DNA of 64,000 bases from NCBI GenBank assembly GCA_050696075.1, contig JBOGUF010000142.1, positions 1-64,000 of the forward strand. Reading direction: 5' to 3'. The DNA is from JBOGUF01 sp050696075 (GTDB taxonomy: Bacteria; Chloroflexota; Chloroflexia; Thermomicrobiales; UBA6265). Below, piece by piece: positions 35,984 to 44,910 of this stretch. How positions within the stretch are numbered: position 1 is the first letter of the stretch; each line of letters begins with the position of its first letter. The notes under the pieces were generated by a model. That model was not told the DNA's origin and searched no databases. It worked only from the letters and a program-made list of their open reading frames with translations. The position numbers and the translations under genes are program-made.

Positions 35984-36691
35984 TTAGCGCCGCATTCGGA
36001 CAACTTTGAAGGCCTCCGCCAATTCGAAGGGCTGCCCATCCGCGACCTCGCGGGAATGTTCGCGAATCCGTTCGCTCATCGCCTCCCCGTCGCCGACCTG
36101 TGAGGCGTGTGCCTTGAGAGCATGAATCTTGGCGTCGAACGTTCCGGTGATATCGACGTAGAGGTCCGGATGCTCGGCGCCAAAGAACCAGATTTCGGCG
36201 GTCTTGTGTGGATCGAGGCCGGCCCGCAAGTGCTCCGGGAAGTAATGAGGATCGCGCGCGGTCGGATAGACGGCGTCGGTGGTGGCCATCCCCACCGCGC
36301 GGTGATCGGGATGGAGTGCGTACGGTCGAAACGGATCATGGGTGATGATGACGTCGGGCCGGTGGGTGCGGATCATTCGTACAATCTTCTCGCGCAAGAC
36401 GATGTCGGCAACTAGCTCGCCGTCCGCGCATCGTAGAAAGACGGTTTCGGCGACGCCGAGCCGAATTGCGGCCTCTAACTCCTCGGCCTCGCGCACCCGC
36501 GCGAGCTCTTCCGGCGAAATCGCCGGGTCGGTCGTCCCTTTGTCGCCGGAGGTGACCTGGATGATGATGACGCGCTTGCCGTCCGCGGCCAGCTTCGCCA
36601 TCGTCCCCGCCGACGAGAACTCCGCATCGTCCGGATGGGCCACGACCAGCATGTAGGTCTGAAACTCGTCCGCCTGTGCGTCAGAGGACAT
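35984..36691 (-). CDS. PIG-L family deacetylase
   Basis: A 235-residue LmbE-like zinc deacetylase. The metal motif AHPDD (His19, Asp22) and the later His of HPDHRAVG match the family. Members deacetylate N-acetylglucosamine conjugates (mycothiol/bacillithiol precursors, glycolipids); the substrate is unknown here. ATG at 36691 is chosen; a TTG at 36727 would extend it. It lies just upstream (transcript order) of the galK-like gene with a 15-bp gap, hinting at sugar metabolism. Confidence 0.88.
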   Translation of the reverse strand: MSSDAQADEFQTYMLVVAHPDDAEFSSAGTMAKLAADGKRVIIIQVTSGDKGTTDPAISPEELARVREAEELEAAIRLGVAETVFLRCADGELVADIVLREKIVRMIRTHRPDVIITHDPFRPYALHPDHRAVGMATTDAVYPTARDPHYFPEHLRAGLDPHKTAEIWFFGAEHPDLYVDITGTFDAKIHALKAHASQVGDGEAMSERIREHSREVADGQPFELAEAFKVVRMRR

Positions 36692-36813
36692 GGAGGTAAT
36701 CGGCTCCTTCCTGAAGTGCTTGCGCAAGGTGTCCGAACACCGCTGATCGGCAATCGTACGGCGAATTAGCTCACGGCGCGACTCCGCCGGTTCGACCGAG
36801 CGTTGCGCAAAAA

Positions 36814-38163
36814 TCAGGACGCTGACCGCGCCAGGATCTGGCTCACGCGATCGGCCAATTCTTCCAGCGAATACGTGTCCTGCGTGCCGGTAGCCAGATC
36901 CTTGACCGTCGCGCGTCCCTGTTCCATCTCGGCGCTGCCGACGATTACCGCGACCGGAATCCCTTTTCGGCCCGCGTACTTGAGCTGGTCGCCGAATGAA
37001 CGATGCGGCGTCAGAGAGAAATCGACATTGAGACCGGCCGCGCGCAAGTGCGCGGCCGCGTTCGCGGCCTGTGCAACCGTCTCCGGCGTGGAAATGACGA
37101 CGCTCTCCGCCACCGTTGCTGGCACGGGCAGCAGATCGAACTCCTGAATGACCTCGATGATGCGCTCGAGACCCAACGACATTCCCGTTGCCGGCACCGA
37201 CCGGCCCAAGAACGCGCCGATTAAGTCGTCGTACCGCCCGGCGCCTGCCACCGAGCCGACCTTCGGCTCGTCGACGACCGCTTCATAGACCGGACCGGTG
37301 TAGTAATCAAGCCCTCGCGCCAAGCTGAGTTCGAGCCGATAGGCGGACGAAGGTACGCCGAAGACAGGTAGCAACGCGAAAAGTTCCTGCAATTCGTCGA
37401 CGGCTTCCAGGGCGCCTGAAATCTCGCTGAGGCGGTCGCGCAGTTGCGCCAAGACGGCGCTTGGCGATCCGTCGATAGTCACCGAGTCGAGTACCCGCCG
37501 TGCGGCGTCGGCATCGACACCTTGATCGGTCATCTCTCGATGGACGCCTTCGGCGCCGATCTTGGCGAGCTTGTCGACTGAGCGATAGATCGTACCCGCG
37601 CGATCCTCCGGTACGCCGGCCGCTTGCGCGAGACCGGCAAGCAAACGCCGGTGGCTGATCAGCACCGTGTACTTGGGCAAGCCGAGAGCGGTCAGCGATT
37701 CGGCGATCATCGAGATAATCTCGGCGTCGGCAATCATCGAGGCCGAGCCGGCGACATCGGCGTCGCACTGCCAAAACTCGCGAAATCGCCCGCGCTGTGG
37801 ATTTTCCGCGCGCCAGACCGGAGCGATGTGATAGCGCTTGAAGGGCAAAACAATGTCGTTCTGGTGCATCGCCACGACGCGTGCTAAGGGAACGGTCAGA
37901 TCGTAGCGTAAGCCGACCTCCCGTCCACCCAGATCCGCAAACTGGTACATCAACTTCTCGTTCTCACCCGCTTTGCCGGTGAGGACTTCGAGGTATTCGA
38001 GCGCCGGCGTATCGAGCGGTTCAAATCCGTGGCGCTCGAAGATTGCACGCACGGTCTGAATGATGCGCTGGCGAAGAATCATCTGGCGGGGCAAATAATC
38101 GCGAAAGCCCTTGAGCACCCGCGGCGGACGCCGCTTGGTGCGTTGCCCTGTCTCGTCGGTCAC
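36814..38163 (-). CDS. hisS: Histidyl-tRNA synthetase
   Basis: A 449-residue class II synthetase. Motif 1 region KGFRDYLP, motif 2 with RYHIAPVWRAENPQRGRFREFWQCDAD, histidine-binding block with LARGLDYYTGPVYE, and motif 3 near GMSLGLERI. The C-terminal anticodon-binding domain begins at about residue 350. GTG start with GGAGAGGA. Shares a strand and short gaps with moaB and the YgeY-like gene, probably one transcript. Confidence 0.97.
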   Translation of the reverse strand: MTDETGQRTKRRPPRVLKGFRDYLPRQMILRQRIIQTVRAIFERHGFEPLDTPALEYLEVLTGKAGENEKLMYQFADLGGREVGLRYDLTVPLARVVAMHQNDIVLPFKRYHIAPVWRAENPQRGRFREFWQCDADVAGSASMIADAEIISMIAESLTALGLPKYTVLISHRRLLAGLAQAAGVPEDRAGTIYRSVDKLAKIGAEGVHREMTDQGVDADAARRVLDSVTIDGSPSAVLAQLRDRLSEISGALEAVDELQELFALLPVFGVPSSAYRLELSLARGLDYYTGPVYEAVVDEPKVGSVAGAGRYDDLIGAFLGRSVPATGMSLGLERIIEVIQEFDLLPVPATVAESVVISTPETVAQAANAAAHLRAAGLNVDFSLTPHRSFGDQLKYAGRKGIPVAVIVGSAEMEQGRATVKDLATGTQDTYSLEELADRVSQILARSAS

Positions 38164-38193
38164 GCGTCCTCTCCATTCGAAGGCGACTCGTCC

Positions 38194-38721
38194 CTACTTC
38201 TTCAGTTCGAACACGACGTGCGAGATTTCGGGAAGAACCAACTGCTCCATCGCAAGTTTGACGGCGTTCGTGGAACCGGGCATCGCGACGACAAAGGTGC
38301 CGGCAATGACGCCGGCGACCGCGCGGGAGAGCATTGCCGCCGCGCCGATTTCCTGAAAGCTGAGCGCCCGAAAGAGCTCTCCGAACCCATCAAGCCGCTG
38401 CTCGATCATCGACACAACCACGTCGTAGGTCGTGTCGCGCCGCGCGATCCCCGTCCCCCCATTGGTGAGGATGACGTCTACCTTCTGGGTGGCGGACCAT
38501 TCGCGCAGTTGCGCCTGAATCAGTGCCGCTTCGTCGGGAACGATACGGTAATCGACGACGACGTGACCGTGCCTCTCCAGTAGTTCCTTGATCAACCCTC
38601 CGCTACGGTCGGTCTCGTCCGTTCGCGTATCGCTCACGGTGAGGACGGCGCATCGTACGAATATTGGCGCGGCAGCCCGATGCTCTTCGACGGATGCTGA
38701 GATGCTCGTATCCGCGGTCAT
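38194..38721 (-). CDS. moaB: Molybdenum cofactor biosynthesis protein B
   Basis: A 175-residue MoaB/MogA-fold protein. The molybdopterin-binding signatures VLTVSDTRT, ILTNGGTGIARRDTTYD and AMPGSTNAVKLAMEQL are intact. It adenylylates or binds molybdopterin in Moco synthesis, the same pathway as moaA at 32231. ATG 38721 with GAGGG upstream; a TTG one codon earlier is the alternative. It starts 4 bp after the stop of the M20 gene. Confidence 0.94.
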   Translation of the reverse strand: MTADTSISASVEEHRAAAPIFVRCAVLTVSDTRTDETDRSGGLIKELLERHGHVVVDYRIVPDEAALIQAQLREWSATQKVDVILTNGGTGIARRDTTYDVVVSMIEQRLDGFGELFRALSFQEIGAAAMLSRAVAGVIAGTFVVAMPGSTNAVKLAMEQLVLPEISHVVFELKK

Positions 38722-38725
38722 CAAC

Positions 38726-39958
38726 TTATCCCTCAGCGAGCGCCGTGATACTCAGCGCGAGCACGACATTCCCAATCAATGCCTCATGCATCAGCGAAAG
38801 GCTAATCTGGTCGTGAATCGTATGGGCGAATCGCTCTTCGCCAGGGGCAAAGCCGATCGTCGTGATGCCATAGCGGTTCAGGTGTCCGCCATCGGTCGCG
38901 AAGGTCCAGGCGCCAACCTCAACCGGACGGCCGAGCGCGCGTACCAATGCGGCTCGCGATTCCCGGACCAGCGCGTGGTCCGCCGGAGTTTCGTAACCTT
39001 GGGTCGGCGGCATGATGGCTTCGACCCCGGTGTAGGAGATGACCCGGCGTCCGACCGCTTCGACGGCGCCGGAGACACCATCGACTTCTCCGGCGGCGTG
39101 CTCGACTAACGGCCGAACCTTGGCTAGGATCAACTCCGTCGACTCCTCGGGAACGTTGCGCCAGTCGAGGAAGAGGTCGACGACCGCCGGCGTGACGTTC
39201 GCGCTCGTCTGATCGACGCCCGTCAGCGTTGGGGCGACTGACGAACCGCCGAATGTGGTATCCGGCACCATTGGCAGATGCTCGATACTGAGCAAAAAAC
39301 GGGCCGCGGCAAAGTGCGGATTGCGCGCCCGGTCAGGGGCGCTGGCGTGCGCCGAGAAGCCCGTAAAGGTGACGTGGATCAGCACGCGTCCACGGTGGCC
39401 GCGGTTGACTTGGTTCTTGGTCGCTTCGGCCAGGACGGCGTACGTCGTCGGCGTCTCCGAGGCGAGGGCGTCGCTGCCGAGTCCGCCGACTTCCTCCATT
39501 ACGACGCCGGCAAAGAGGACGTCGCCGGCGGGGCGCGGCCGCGCCTCGTTCATCACTGCCGCGAGGTAGACCTGGGCAGCCATCGCCCCTTTAACGTCGG
39601 ATGCGCCGCGGCCATAGAGGATATCGCCGTCGATGACGCCCTCGTAGGGAGGGTGCGGCCACAAGCTAGGATCGCCGGGCGCGACGTGGTCGAGGTGGGC
39701 ATTGAACTGCACGCTTGGCCCGTCGCCTGAACCGCGAATGGCGCCGATGACGTTGCCGACGCGGTCGATCCAGACGTCGTCATATCGCAATTGTTTGAGC
39801 TTTTCAGCTGTCAGGCGGGCAATCGCCGACTCGTCACCCGGAAGGCTCGGCGTCTGGATCAGACGGCGCGCAAAGTCGACCATCGGGACGCGGAATCGCT
39901 CGGCCGCTCCCTTGATCGCGCGCAACTCCCGGTCGGTCAATGTGGCTGAAAGCGCCAT
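38726..39958 (-). CDS. M20 family peptidase, YgeY-like
   Basis: A 410-residue di-zinc M20 hydrolase. Ligand motifs: FNAHLDHVAP, GRGASDVKGAMAAQ, VVMEEVGGLGS and the C-terminal ERFAHTIHDQI. The signature FLDWRNVPEES resembles the YgeY/DapE-related deacylases. Likely a deacetylase or dipeptidase; the substrate is unknown. The 19 extra upstream residues of the open frame are rejected because GGAGAG precedes the internal ATG at 39958. Confidence 0.88.
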   Translation of the reverse strand: MALSATLTDRELRAIKGAAERFRVPMVDFARRLIQTPSLPGDESAIARLTAEKLKQLRYDDVWIDRVGNVIGAIRGSGDGPSVQFNAHLDHVAPGDPSLWPHPPYEGVIDGDILYGRGASDVKGAMAAQVYLAAVMNEARPRPAGDVLFAGVVMEEVGGLGSDALASETPTTYAVLAEATKNQVNRGHRGRVLIHVTFTGFSAHASAPDRARNPHFAAARFLLSIEHLPMVPDTTFGGSSVAPTLTGVDQTSANVTPAVVDLFLDWRNVPEESTELILAKVRPLVEHAAGEVDGVSGAVEAVGRRVISYTGVEAIMPPTQGYETPADHALVRESRAALVRALGRPVEVGAWTFATDGGHLNRYGITTIGFAPGEERFAHTIHDQISLSLMHEALIGNVVLALSITALAEG

Positions 39959-40021
39959 AGATCGTTCGTCTCTCCCGCGCAAGCTTATCCGATGGTCGTC
40001 GTCCGGTACATGCAACTTATC

Positions 40022-40399
40022 TCAGCCTGAGAGGATGGCATTCTCGATGTGGCTGGTCCTGCTTACCGCGCCCGACGCATCCAACGTAATCGCTAGTAGG
40101 TCGATCCGCCAGATAAGGTTCTGAAAGGCTGGGTGTTGCGCGAGAAAATAATCGGCGGCGGCCATCAGGCGTTGGGCCTTGCGCAATGAGACAGCCTCCT
40201 CGGCGCTCCCGCTGCGCTCCCCGCGACGCAGCTTGACTTCGACAAAGACGAGCTCGTCCGCGTCTCGCATGACCAAGTCAATTTCGCCCGCCCGGCACTG
40301 CCAGTTTGCGGCGACGAATGTCCAGCCGAGCACTTCGAGGTGGCCTCGCGCAAAGTGTTCACCCGCGTGGCCGAGACGTGTGCGGTTAGTTGCAGTCAT
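40022..40399 (-). CDS. yraN: YraN family endonuclease-like protein
   Basis: A 125-residue UPF0102/YraN protein with the nuclease-fold core GEIDLVMRDADELVFVEVKLRR, which contains the D...EVK motif of restriction-endonuclease-like enzymes. Function is unsettled (suggested roles in DNA processing). Its ATG overlaps the rnhB stop (ATGA), the conserved rplS-rnhB-yraN arrangement. Confidence 0.93.
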   Translation of the reverse strand: MTATNRTRLGHAGEHFARGHLEVLGWTFVAANWQCRAGEIDLVMRDADELVFVEVKLRRGERSGSAEEAVSLRKAQRLMAAADYFLAQHPAFQNLIWRIDLLAITLDASGAVSRTSHIENAILSG

Positions 40400-41034
40400 G
40401 TGAGTAGGGAAGCCATACAGCGGGCTACCGGCGCGAACGACTGACGGTGCAGCGAGCAGGGGCCGTGGTGCGCGAGCGCCGCGAGGTGAAGCGCGGTGCC
40501 GTAGCCCTTATGCAGGTGAAATCCGTAGCGGTGATCGACGCCGTGGTAGTCCTCCATGAAGCGGTCTCGCGCGACCTTGGCCAGGATCGACGCGGCAGCG
40601 ATCGACAAGGAGCAGGTGTCGCCGTCGATCAGCCCAATTTGCGGCGGCGCGCGGTCGATGACCGTGGCATCGAGCAGGAGCGCATCCGGGGCCACCGACA
40701 ACAGATCGACCGCGCGTTCCATCGCGATCCGGTTGGCCGCGGCAATGCCGAACGCGTCGATTTCGTCTACGCCTACCATGCTGACCGCTACCGCGATCGC
40801 AGCGCCGGTGATGATAGGTGCGAGACGACGCCGCTCCTTGGGCGAAAGTAATTTGGAGTCGTTGACACAACAGAGGTCGTTCGCCAGAGCGCCCACGCGG
40901 AGATCGCTCGGAAAGATGACGGCAGCCGAAACAAGGGGTCCCGCGAGTGCGCCCCGCCCGACTTCGTCAACGCCGGCGACGCGACGAAAGTCAGAATCCC
41001 AAAGGATTTGTTCAGACCAGAGGCGCTCGGTCAT
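40396..41034 (-). CDS. rnhB: Ribonuclease HII
   Basis: A 212-residue RNase HII that removes ribonucleotides and RNA from DNA. Catalytic residues are in VAGVDEVGRGALAGP (Asp-Glu), VNDSKLLSP, DALLLDATVID and IAAASILAKVARDR (Asp). The ATG at 41034 is chosen because the family N-terminus starts nearby; no clear ribosome-binding site is seen. Follows rplS, separated by a hairpin. Confidence 0.94.
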   Translation of the reverse strand: MTERLWSEQILWDSDFRRVAGVDEVGRGALAGPLVSAAVIFPSDLRVGALANDLCCVNDSKLLSPKERRRLAPIITGAAIAVAVSMVGVDEIDAFGIAAANRIAMERAVDLLSVAPDALLLDATVIDRAPPQIGLIDGDTCSLSIAAASILAKVARDRFMEDYHGVDHRYGFHLHKGYGTALHLAALAHHGPCSLHRQSFAPVARCMASLLT

Positions 41035-41083
41035 GGCATTGGCAAGTAACTTGGTCTTCACGGTTTGCCGTCCAGATACACGA

Positions 41084-41107
41084 AGAGCGCGGCGCATGCC
41101 GCGCTCT
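41084..41107 (-). terminator. Hairpin between rplS and rnhB
   Basis: A 10-bp perfect stem (AGAGCGCGGC with GCCGCGCTCT, loop GCAT). It is followed on the minus strand only by TTCG, so it is a weak intrinsic terminator or a processing/attenuation point that lowers rnhB relative to rplS. Confidence 0.5.
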
Positions 41108-41129
41108 CTGCCTGTCCGGTGGGCGTTGC

Positions 41130-41618
41130 CTAGGCCCGGTTCTCGGTCGTTTCGATCGTCGTTTCGTTCGGATCGGGCTCCGCGTAGCCTTCTGGCGTTT
41201 CGTCGACGACTTGAGGAGCCTCCAGGACCGGCGGCGCGGCGACAATCTGTTTTTTGGACGGATCGGGGCGCCGGCGCTCAACGATACGAGCGGCGCGGCC
41301 GGTTCGGCCACGAAGATAATACAGCTTGGCGCGGCGCACGCGGCCGTGGCGTGTTACTTCGATCTTTTCGATGCGCGGGGAGTGGATGAGGAAGGTCCGC
41401 TCTACGCCGATGCCGTGCGATGCGATGCGACGGACAGTGAAGTTCTCGTTGATGCCGCCAGCCCGGCGCCGAATGACGACGCCCTCGAAGACCTGGATGC
41501 GCTCCCGGTTGCCTTCGACGACCTTAGCGTGGACACGGACGTTGTCCCCCGGCCCAAAGTAAGGGACCTCGTCCTTGAATTGCTCGGCTTCGAGCGAGCG
41601 AATAAGTTGGGCGACCAT
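41130..41618 (-). CDS. rplS: 50S ribosomal protein L19 with C-terminal extension
   Basis: A 162-residue L19. The first ~115 residues are canonical (FGPGDNVRVHAKVVEGNRERIQ, FEGVVIRRR, TRHGRVRRAKLYYLRGR). The remaining ~45 residues are an acidic, Pro-rich tail not in standard L19, whose function is unknown. It sits at the 30S-50S interface. A 7-bp leader hairpin lies upstream (41705-41723). Confidence 0.97.
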   Translation of the reverse strand: MVAQLIRSLEAEQFKDEVPYFGPGDNVRVHAKVVEGNRERIQVFEGVVIRRRAGGINENFTVRRIASHGIGVERTFLIHSPRIEKIEVTRHGRVRRAKLYYLRGRTGRAARIVERRRPDPSKKQIVAAPPVLEAPQVVDETPEGYAEPDPNETTIETTENRA

Positions 41619-41704
41619 GATTCCGTTCCCTTCGTCAGCGCGCGGCGCGACCGATGCTGGGAAGGCCGCACCATTCCTTGAACTCTACGGCGAACACAAC
41701 GAAC

Positions 41705-41736
41705 TGCCCGTGCGAGACGGGCACCGGCGGAGTCTA
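41705..41736 (-). promoter_or_regulatory. rplS leader hairpin and -10 element
   Basis: A perfect 7-bp stem TGCCCGT/ACGGGCA with a 5-base loop (41705-41723) lies in the leader about 90 nt upstream of the ATG. TAGACT (41731-41736, minus strand) is the likely -10; no good -35 is seen. The hairpin may be an autoregulatory binding site, as for L19/L20-type leaders (inference). Confidence 0.4.
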
Positions 41737-41780
41737 CCACACCATCTCACGCCTCGGCAGACATGCCGGGCAAATGGCCG

Positions 41781-43649
41781 CTACGAGAGCGCATCGAGCA
41801 CTTCGGCGGCGACCTCATACCGCCCAAAAGACGGCATGATGTAGACCCCCTGGGCGTAGGGTTTGAGCTCGACCAGCAGTTCCTGCGCCATCTTGACGCC
41901 TTCGCGACGCCCTTCCGGTCCGGCTCGTCGCATGCGGTCGCGGGCGTCGTCCGTCAGGGTGATGCCGGGTACCTCGTTGTGCAAGAACTCGGCATGTTTC
42001 GAACTCTGCAACGGCAAAATGCCGATCAAGACCGGGACAGTGATCTCTTCGCCATAGGCCTCTAGGAATCGGGTCCATACCCGGCGATCATAGATCGGCT
42101 GGGTCATCACGAAGTCTGCCCCGGCCTCGATCTTGGTGCGGAGGCGTTTCGCCTCGTCTTCCTGATCTTCCCGGTTCGGGTCGACGGCGCAGGCGATGGT
42201 GAAACTTGCCATGCGCCCGATCGAAGCCCCTGCCGAATCGACCCCCTCGTTCAACTTGCGCAGGATACGAATCAAACCCGGCGAATCGACATCGTAGACC
42301 GCCGATGAATCGGGATAGTCGCCGAGGCTTGGCGGATCCCCCCTCAGGGCCAGGATATTCCGCACGCCGAACGCGTGGGCGCCGAGCAACTCGGATTGCA
42401 GCCCCATCAGCGAGCGATCGCGCGTCGTGAAGTGGACAATCGTCTCGACGCCGACGTGGTGCTGAATCAGATAGCACATGGTGAGCGCGCTCATCCGCAC
42501 GCGGGCCATCGGCGAATCGGCAACATTGATCGCGTCGACGCCTGCCGCTTTCAGCAACCGTGCGCCGTCGAGCGCCTTGGTCGGATTGAGCCCTTTGGGC
42601 GGGTCGATCTCGACGCTCACGAGGAACTTCTTGCCGAGTTTTTGGGCAACCTCGGTCGGCCCTTCGGCGGCGATGAGCTCGATGTGCGAGACCTTCGGGG
42701 TTCGTTGACGAGGCGGCGCCACCTCGGTCGGCTTATGACCGTTGTGAAGCTCGATGCTGTCGATTGCGCTCCGCATGGCCTGGATGTGCTCAGGCGTGGT
42801 GCCACAGCAGCCGCCGATGAGCCGAACGCCGTGTCGCGCGGCGGTATCGGCAAACTGGCCGAAATACTCCGGTGAGCTGGGGTAAATGAGTCGTCCGCCG
42901 ACGTGTGACGGCCACCCGGCGTTCGGCAGACAGGCAAGGGCGGGGCTCTCCCCTCCTCGTTCGGCGATTACACGGCGCATCTTGTCGAGCACCGGCAGCA
43001 GGCGCTGCGGACCAACCGAGCAGTTGCCGCCGATGACGGCCACGCCGAGGTCACAGAGCGTCGAAACGACCTGGCTTACGTCGTTGCCGGCGATGGTCTG
43101 GCCGTCTTCGGCGAAGGTCATAAGGGCGACAATCGGCAGGTCGGTCGCTTCCTTTGCGGCACAGATTGCCTCTGTCATCTCCGCGAGGTTGCCCATCGTC
43201 TCGATGATCAGCAGGTCGACCCCGCCTTCCAACAATGCGTCGATCTGTTCGCGAAACGCGGTGCGGATCGCCGTGGCCTCGACGGTGCCGAATGGCGCCA
43301 TCGTGCGCTGTGTCGGCCCGACGGAGCCAGCGACAAGGGCGGGCCGGCCGGAGATCTCGCGCTCTTCCCGGGCCAGCTTGACGCCGCGTCGATTAATGGT
43401 ATGGACCTTTTCGGCAAGCCCGAACGGCTCAAGCCGAAAGCGATTCGCCCCAAACGTGTTCGTCTCGACGATGTCGGCTCCCGCCGCGAGATACGCGCGG
43501 TGAACCGCGGAAACGATCTCGGGGCGCGCGAGATTCAGTGCATCGAAGCAGTCGTCAAGGGGGATGCCGGCCGCATACAGCATCGTGCCCATCGCCCCGT
43601 CCGCGAGCAGGACGCCTTGAGCCAGTCGTTCGGTGAGGGGATGGGCCAC
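41781..43649 (-). CDS. Bifunctional homocysteine S-methyltransferase / methylenetetrahydrofolate reductase
   Basis: A 622-residue fusion. The N-terminal domain (about 1-290) is a zinc BHMT-like methyltransferase with GGNCSVGP and IGGCCGTTPEH ligands. The C-terminal domain (about 330-620) is a MetF-type TIM barrel with VSVEIDPPKGL and GADFVMTQPIYD. It couples 5-methyl-THF production to methionine formation, like YitJ of Bacillus. GTG start with GAGGAG upstream. No SAM riboswitch was seen in its leader. Confidence 0.94.
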   Translation of the reverse strand: MAHPLTERLAQGVLLADGAMGTMLYAAGIPLDDCFDALNLARPEIVSAVHRAYLAAGADIVETNTFGANRFRLEPFGLAEKVHTINRRGVKLAREEREISGRPALVAGSVGPTQRTMAPFGTVEATAIRTAFREQIDALLEGGVDLLIIETMGNLAEMTEAICAAKEATDLPIVALMTFAEDGQTIAGNDVSQVVSTLCDLGVAVIGGNCSVGPQRLLPVLDKMRRVIAERGGESPALACLPNAGWPSHVGGRLIYPSSPEYFGQFADTAARHGVRLIGGCCGTTPEHIQAMRSAIDSIELHNGHKPTEVAPPRQRTPKVSHIELIAAEGPTEVAQKLGKKFLVSVEIDPPKGLNPTKALDGARLLKAAGVDAINVADSPMARVRMSALTMCYLIQHHVGVETIVHFTTRDRSLMGLQSELLGAHAFGVRNILALRGDPPSLGDYPDSSAVYDVDSPGLIRILRKLNEGVDSAGASIGRMASFTIACAVDPNREDQEDEAKRLRTKIEAGADFVMTQPIYDRRVWTRFLEAYGEEITVPVLIGILPLQSSKHAEFLHNEVPGITLTDDARDRMRRAGPEGRREGVKMAQELLVELKPYAQGVYIMPSFGRYEVAAEVLDALS

Positions 43650-43698
43650 AAAGATTGCTCCTCAGCTCGCGGGTGGACCCCCGCGCGGACAACGTTTA

Positions 43699-43717
43699 GC
43701 GACGTATGATACGTCGC
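43699..43717. promoter_or_regulatory. Perfect inverted repeat in the divergent metH-like/cphB region
   Basis: GCGACGTA and TACGTCGC flank a 3-base centre (43699-43717), an exact 8-3-8 palindrome typical of a dimeric repressor operator. It lies 50 bp upstream of the metH-like start and overlaps its likely promoter. Confidence 0.6.
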
Positions 43718-43769
43718 GATGCGCCGAGCATGCGAATGCGTCGCCCGGTGTTATGGATGAACGACGCAA

Positions 43770-43799
43770 TTGACGGCTCGTGCCGGGTGCGGATACATT
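43770..43799 (+). promoter_or_regulatory. Probable promoter of the cyanophycin operon
   Basis: TTGACG (43770-43775) and TACATT (43794-43799) are 18 bp apart, about 110 bp before the cphB start. Confidence 0.45.
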
Positions 43800-43911
43800 C
43801 GACCGAACAAGGAACCGTATTGGCGGGCCATGCAGCGGAACTCAAACGCCTTGCCAAACAGTACGCGTTGAGGTGGCCGCGCCACGCGACGTCGAGAGCG
43901 TGTTCGTTTCC

Positions 43912-44763
43912 ATGTCGGTCTCAGAGACTTTGACCCTGACCCAGCCACGGCCGTCCTTAGCTTCGCCGGCCCGAAAGCGCGGACCCGTGATGGCCATCGG
44001 TGGCGCCGAGGACAAGTTAGACGACAAGATCATCCTTTCGACCTTCACCCAAATCGCGGGCGGTTCATCCGCGCGCATCGCCATCGTGCCGACGGCGTCC
44101 TCCATCGAAGCGGCCGGCGAACGGTACAAGGCGATCTTTCTGGGCATGGGCGTCGACCGGGCCGACGTCATCTACATTGGCAATCGCGACGACGCGAACA
44201 GCGAGGAGCCGGTCGAGATCTTGGAAGAGGCGACCGGCATCTTCCTCACCGGTGGAAACCAGATGCGGCTTGCCTCGATCGTGGGCGGCACACGCACCGC
44301 GCAACTCGTCCGCGAGCGGAACGAGGCCGGCGCAATCGTCGCCGGCACGAGCGCCGGCGCGTCGATTCTTTCTTCCCACATGGTCGCCTATGGCGCGAGC
44401 GGTCCAATGCCGAAGATGCGGATGGCGCACATGATCGCCGGCTTCGGCCTCGTCTCTGAGCTCATTATCGATCAGCACTTTCAGCAACGCGAGCGCATTG
44501 GGCGCTTGCTTTCGCTTGTTGCGTCGAATCCTGGTCTGCTTGGGGTCGGCATCGACGAGGATACCGCCGCCCTCGTCAGTGCCGGGGAGGTTCTCGAGAT
44601 CATCGGCCGCAACAGTGTGACGATCGTCGACGGCACCCATATGTTCTCGGACATTTTTCAAGTGAAAGGACACGGCGGCATCACGGTCAGCGGCGCGGTG
44701 TTGCACGTCCTCACGCCTGGCCGCCGGTTTGACCTGCGCTTTCGCAAGTTGCTTGACGTCTAG
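43912..44763 (+). CDS. cphB: Cyanophycinase
   Basis: A 283-residue S51-family serine peptidase that cleaves the Asp-Arg polymer cyanophycin to dipeptides. The nucleophile elbow GTSAGASILSSH is intact, as are IFLTGGNQMRLASI and the N-terminal GPVMAIGGAEDK. No signal peptide, so it is the intracellular form. Start uncertain: ATG 43912, or GTG 43900. It is immediately upstream of cphA, the standard arrangement. Confidence 0.94.
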   Translation: MSVSETLTLTQPRPSLASPARKRGPVMAIGGAEDKLDDKIILSTFTQIAGGSSARIAIVPTASSIEAAGERYKAIFLGMGVDRADVIYIGNRDDANSEEPVEILEEATGIFLTGGNQMRLASIVGGTRTAQLVRERNEAGAIVAGTSAGASILSSHMVAYGASGPMPKMRMAHMIAGFGLVSELIIDQHFQQRERIGRLLSLVASNPGLLGVGIDEDTAALVSAGEVLEIIGRNSVTIVDGTHMFSDIFQVKGHGGITVSGAVLHVLTPGRRFDLRFRKLLDV

Positions 44764-44910
44764 TCACGACTTACCTCGGTTCGCTCAATCGCGGCATAAT
44801 GACCTCGATGCTTTGACTTTGCAACTGGCGCTCCGACAGGCGCGATCCGACGGCGAACCCGCCAGCCGGCCGCGCGGACCGACCGACGGCGAGTTGGGAA
44901 GGGATCAGAC

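Noticed and set aside
43650..43780. Possible SAM riboswitch before the metH/MTHFR-like gene
   Set aside because: No SAM-I/II/IV core found; only a palindrome and a short leader.
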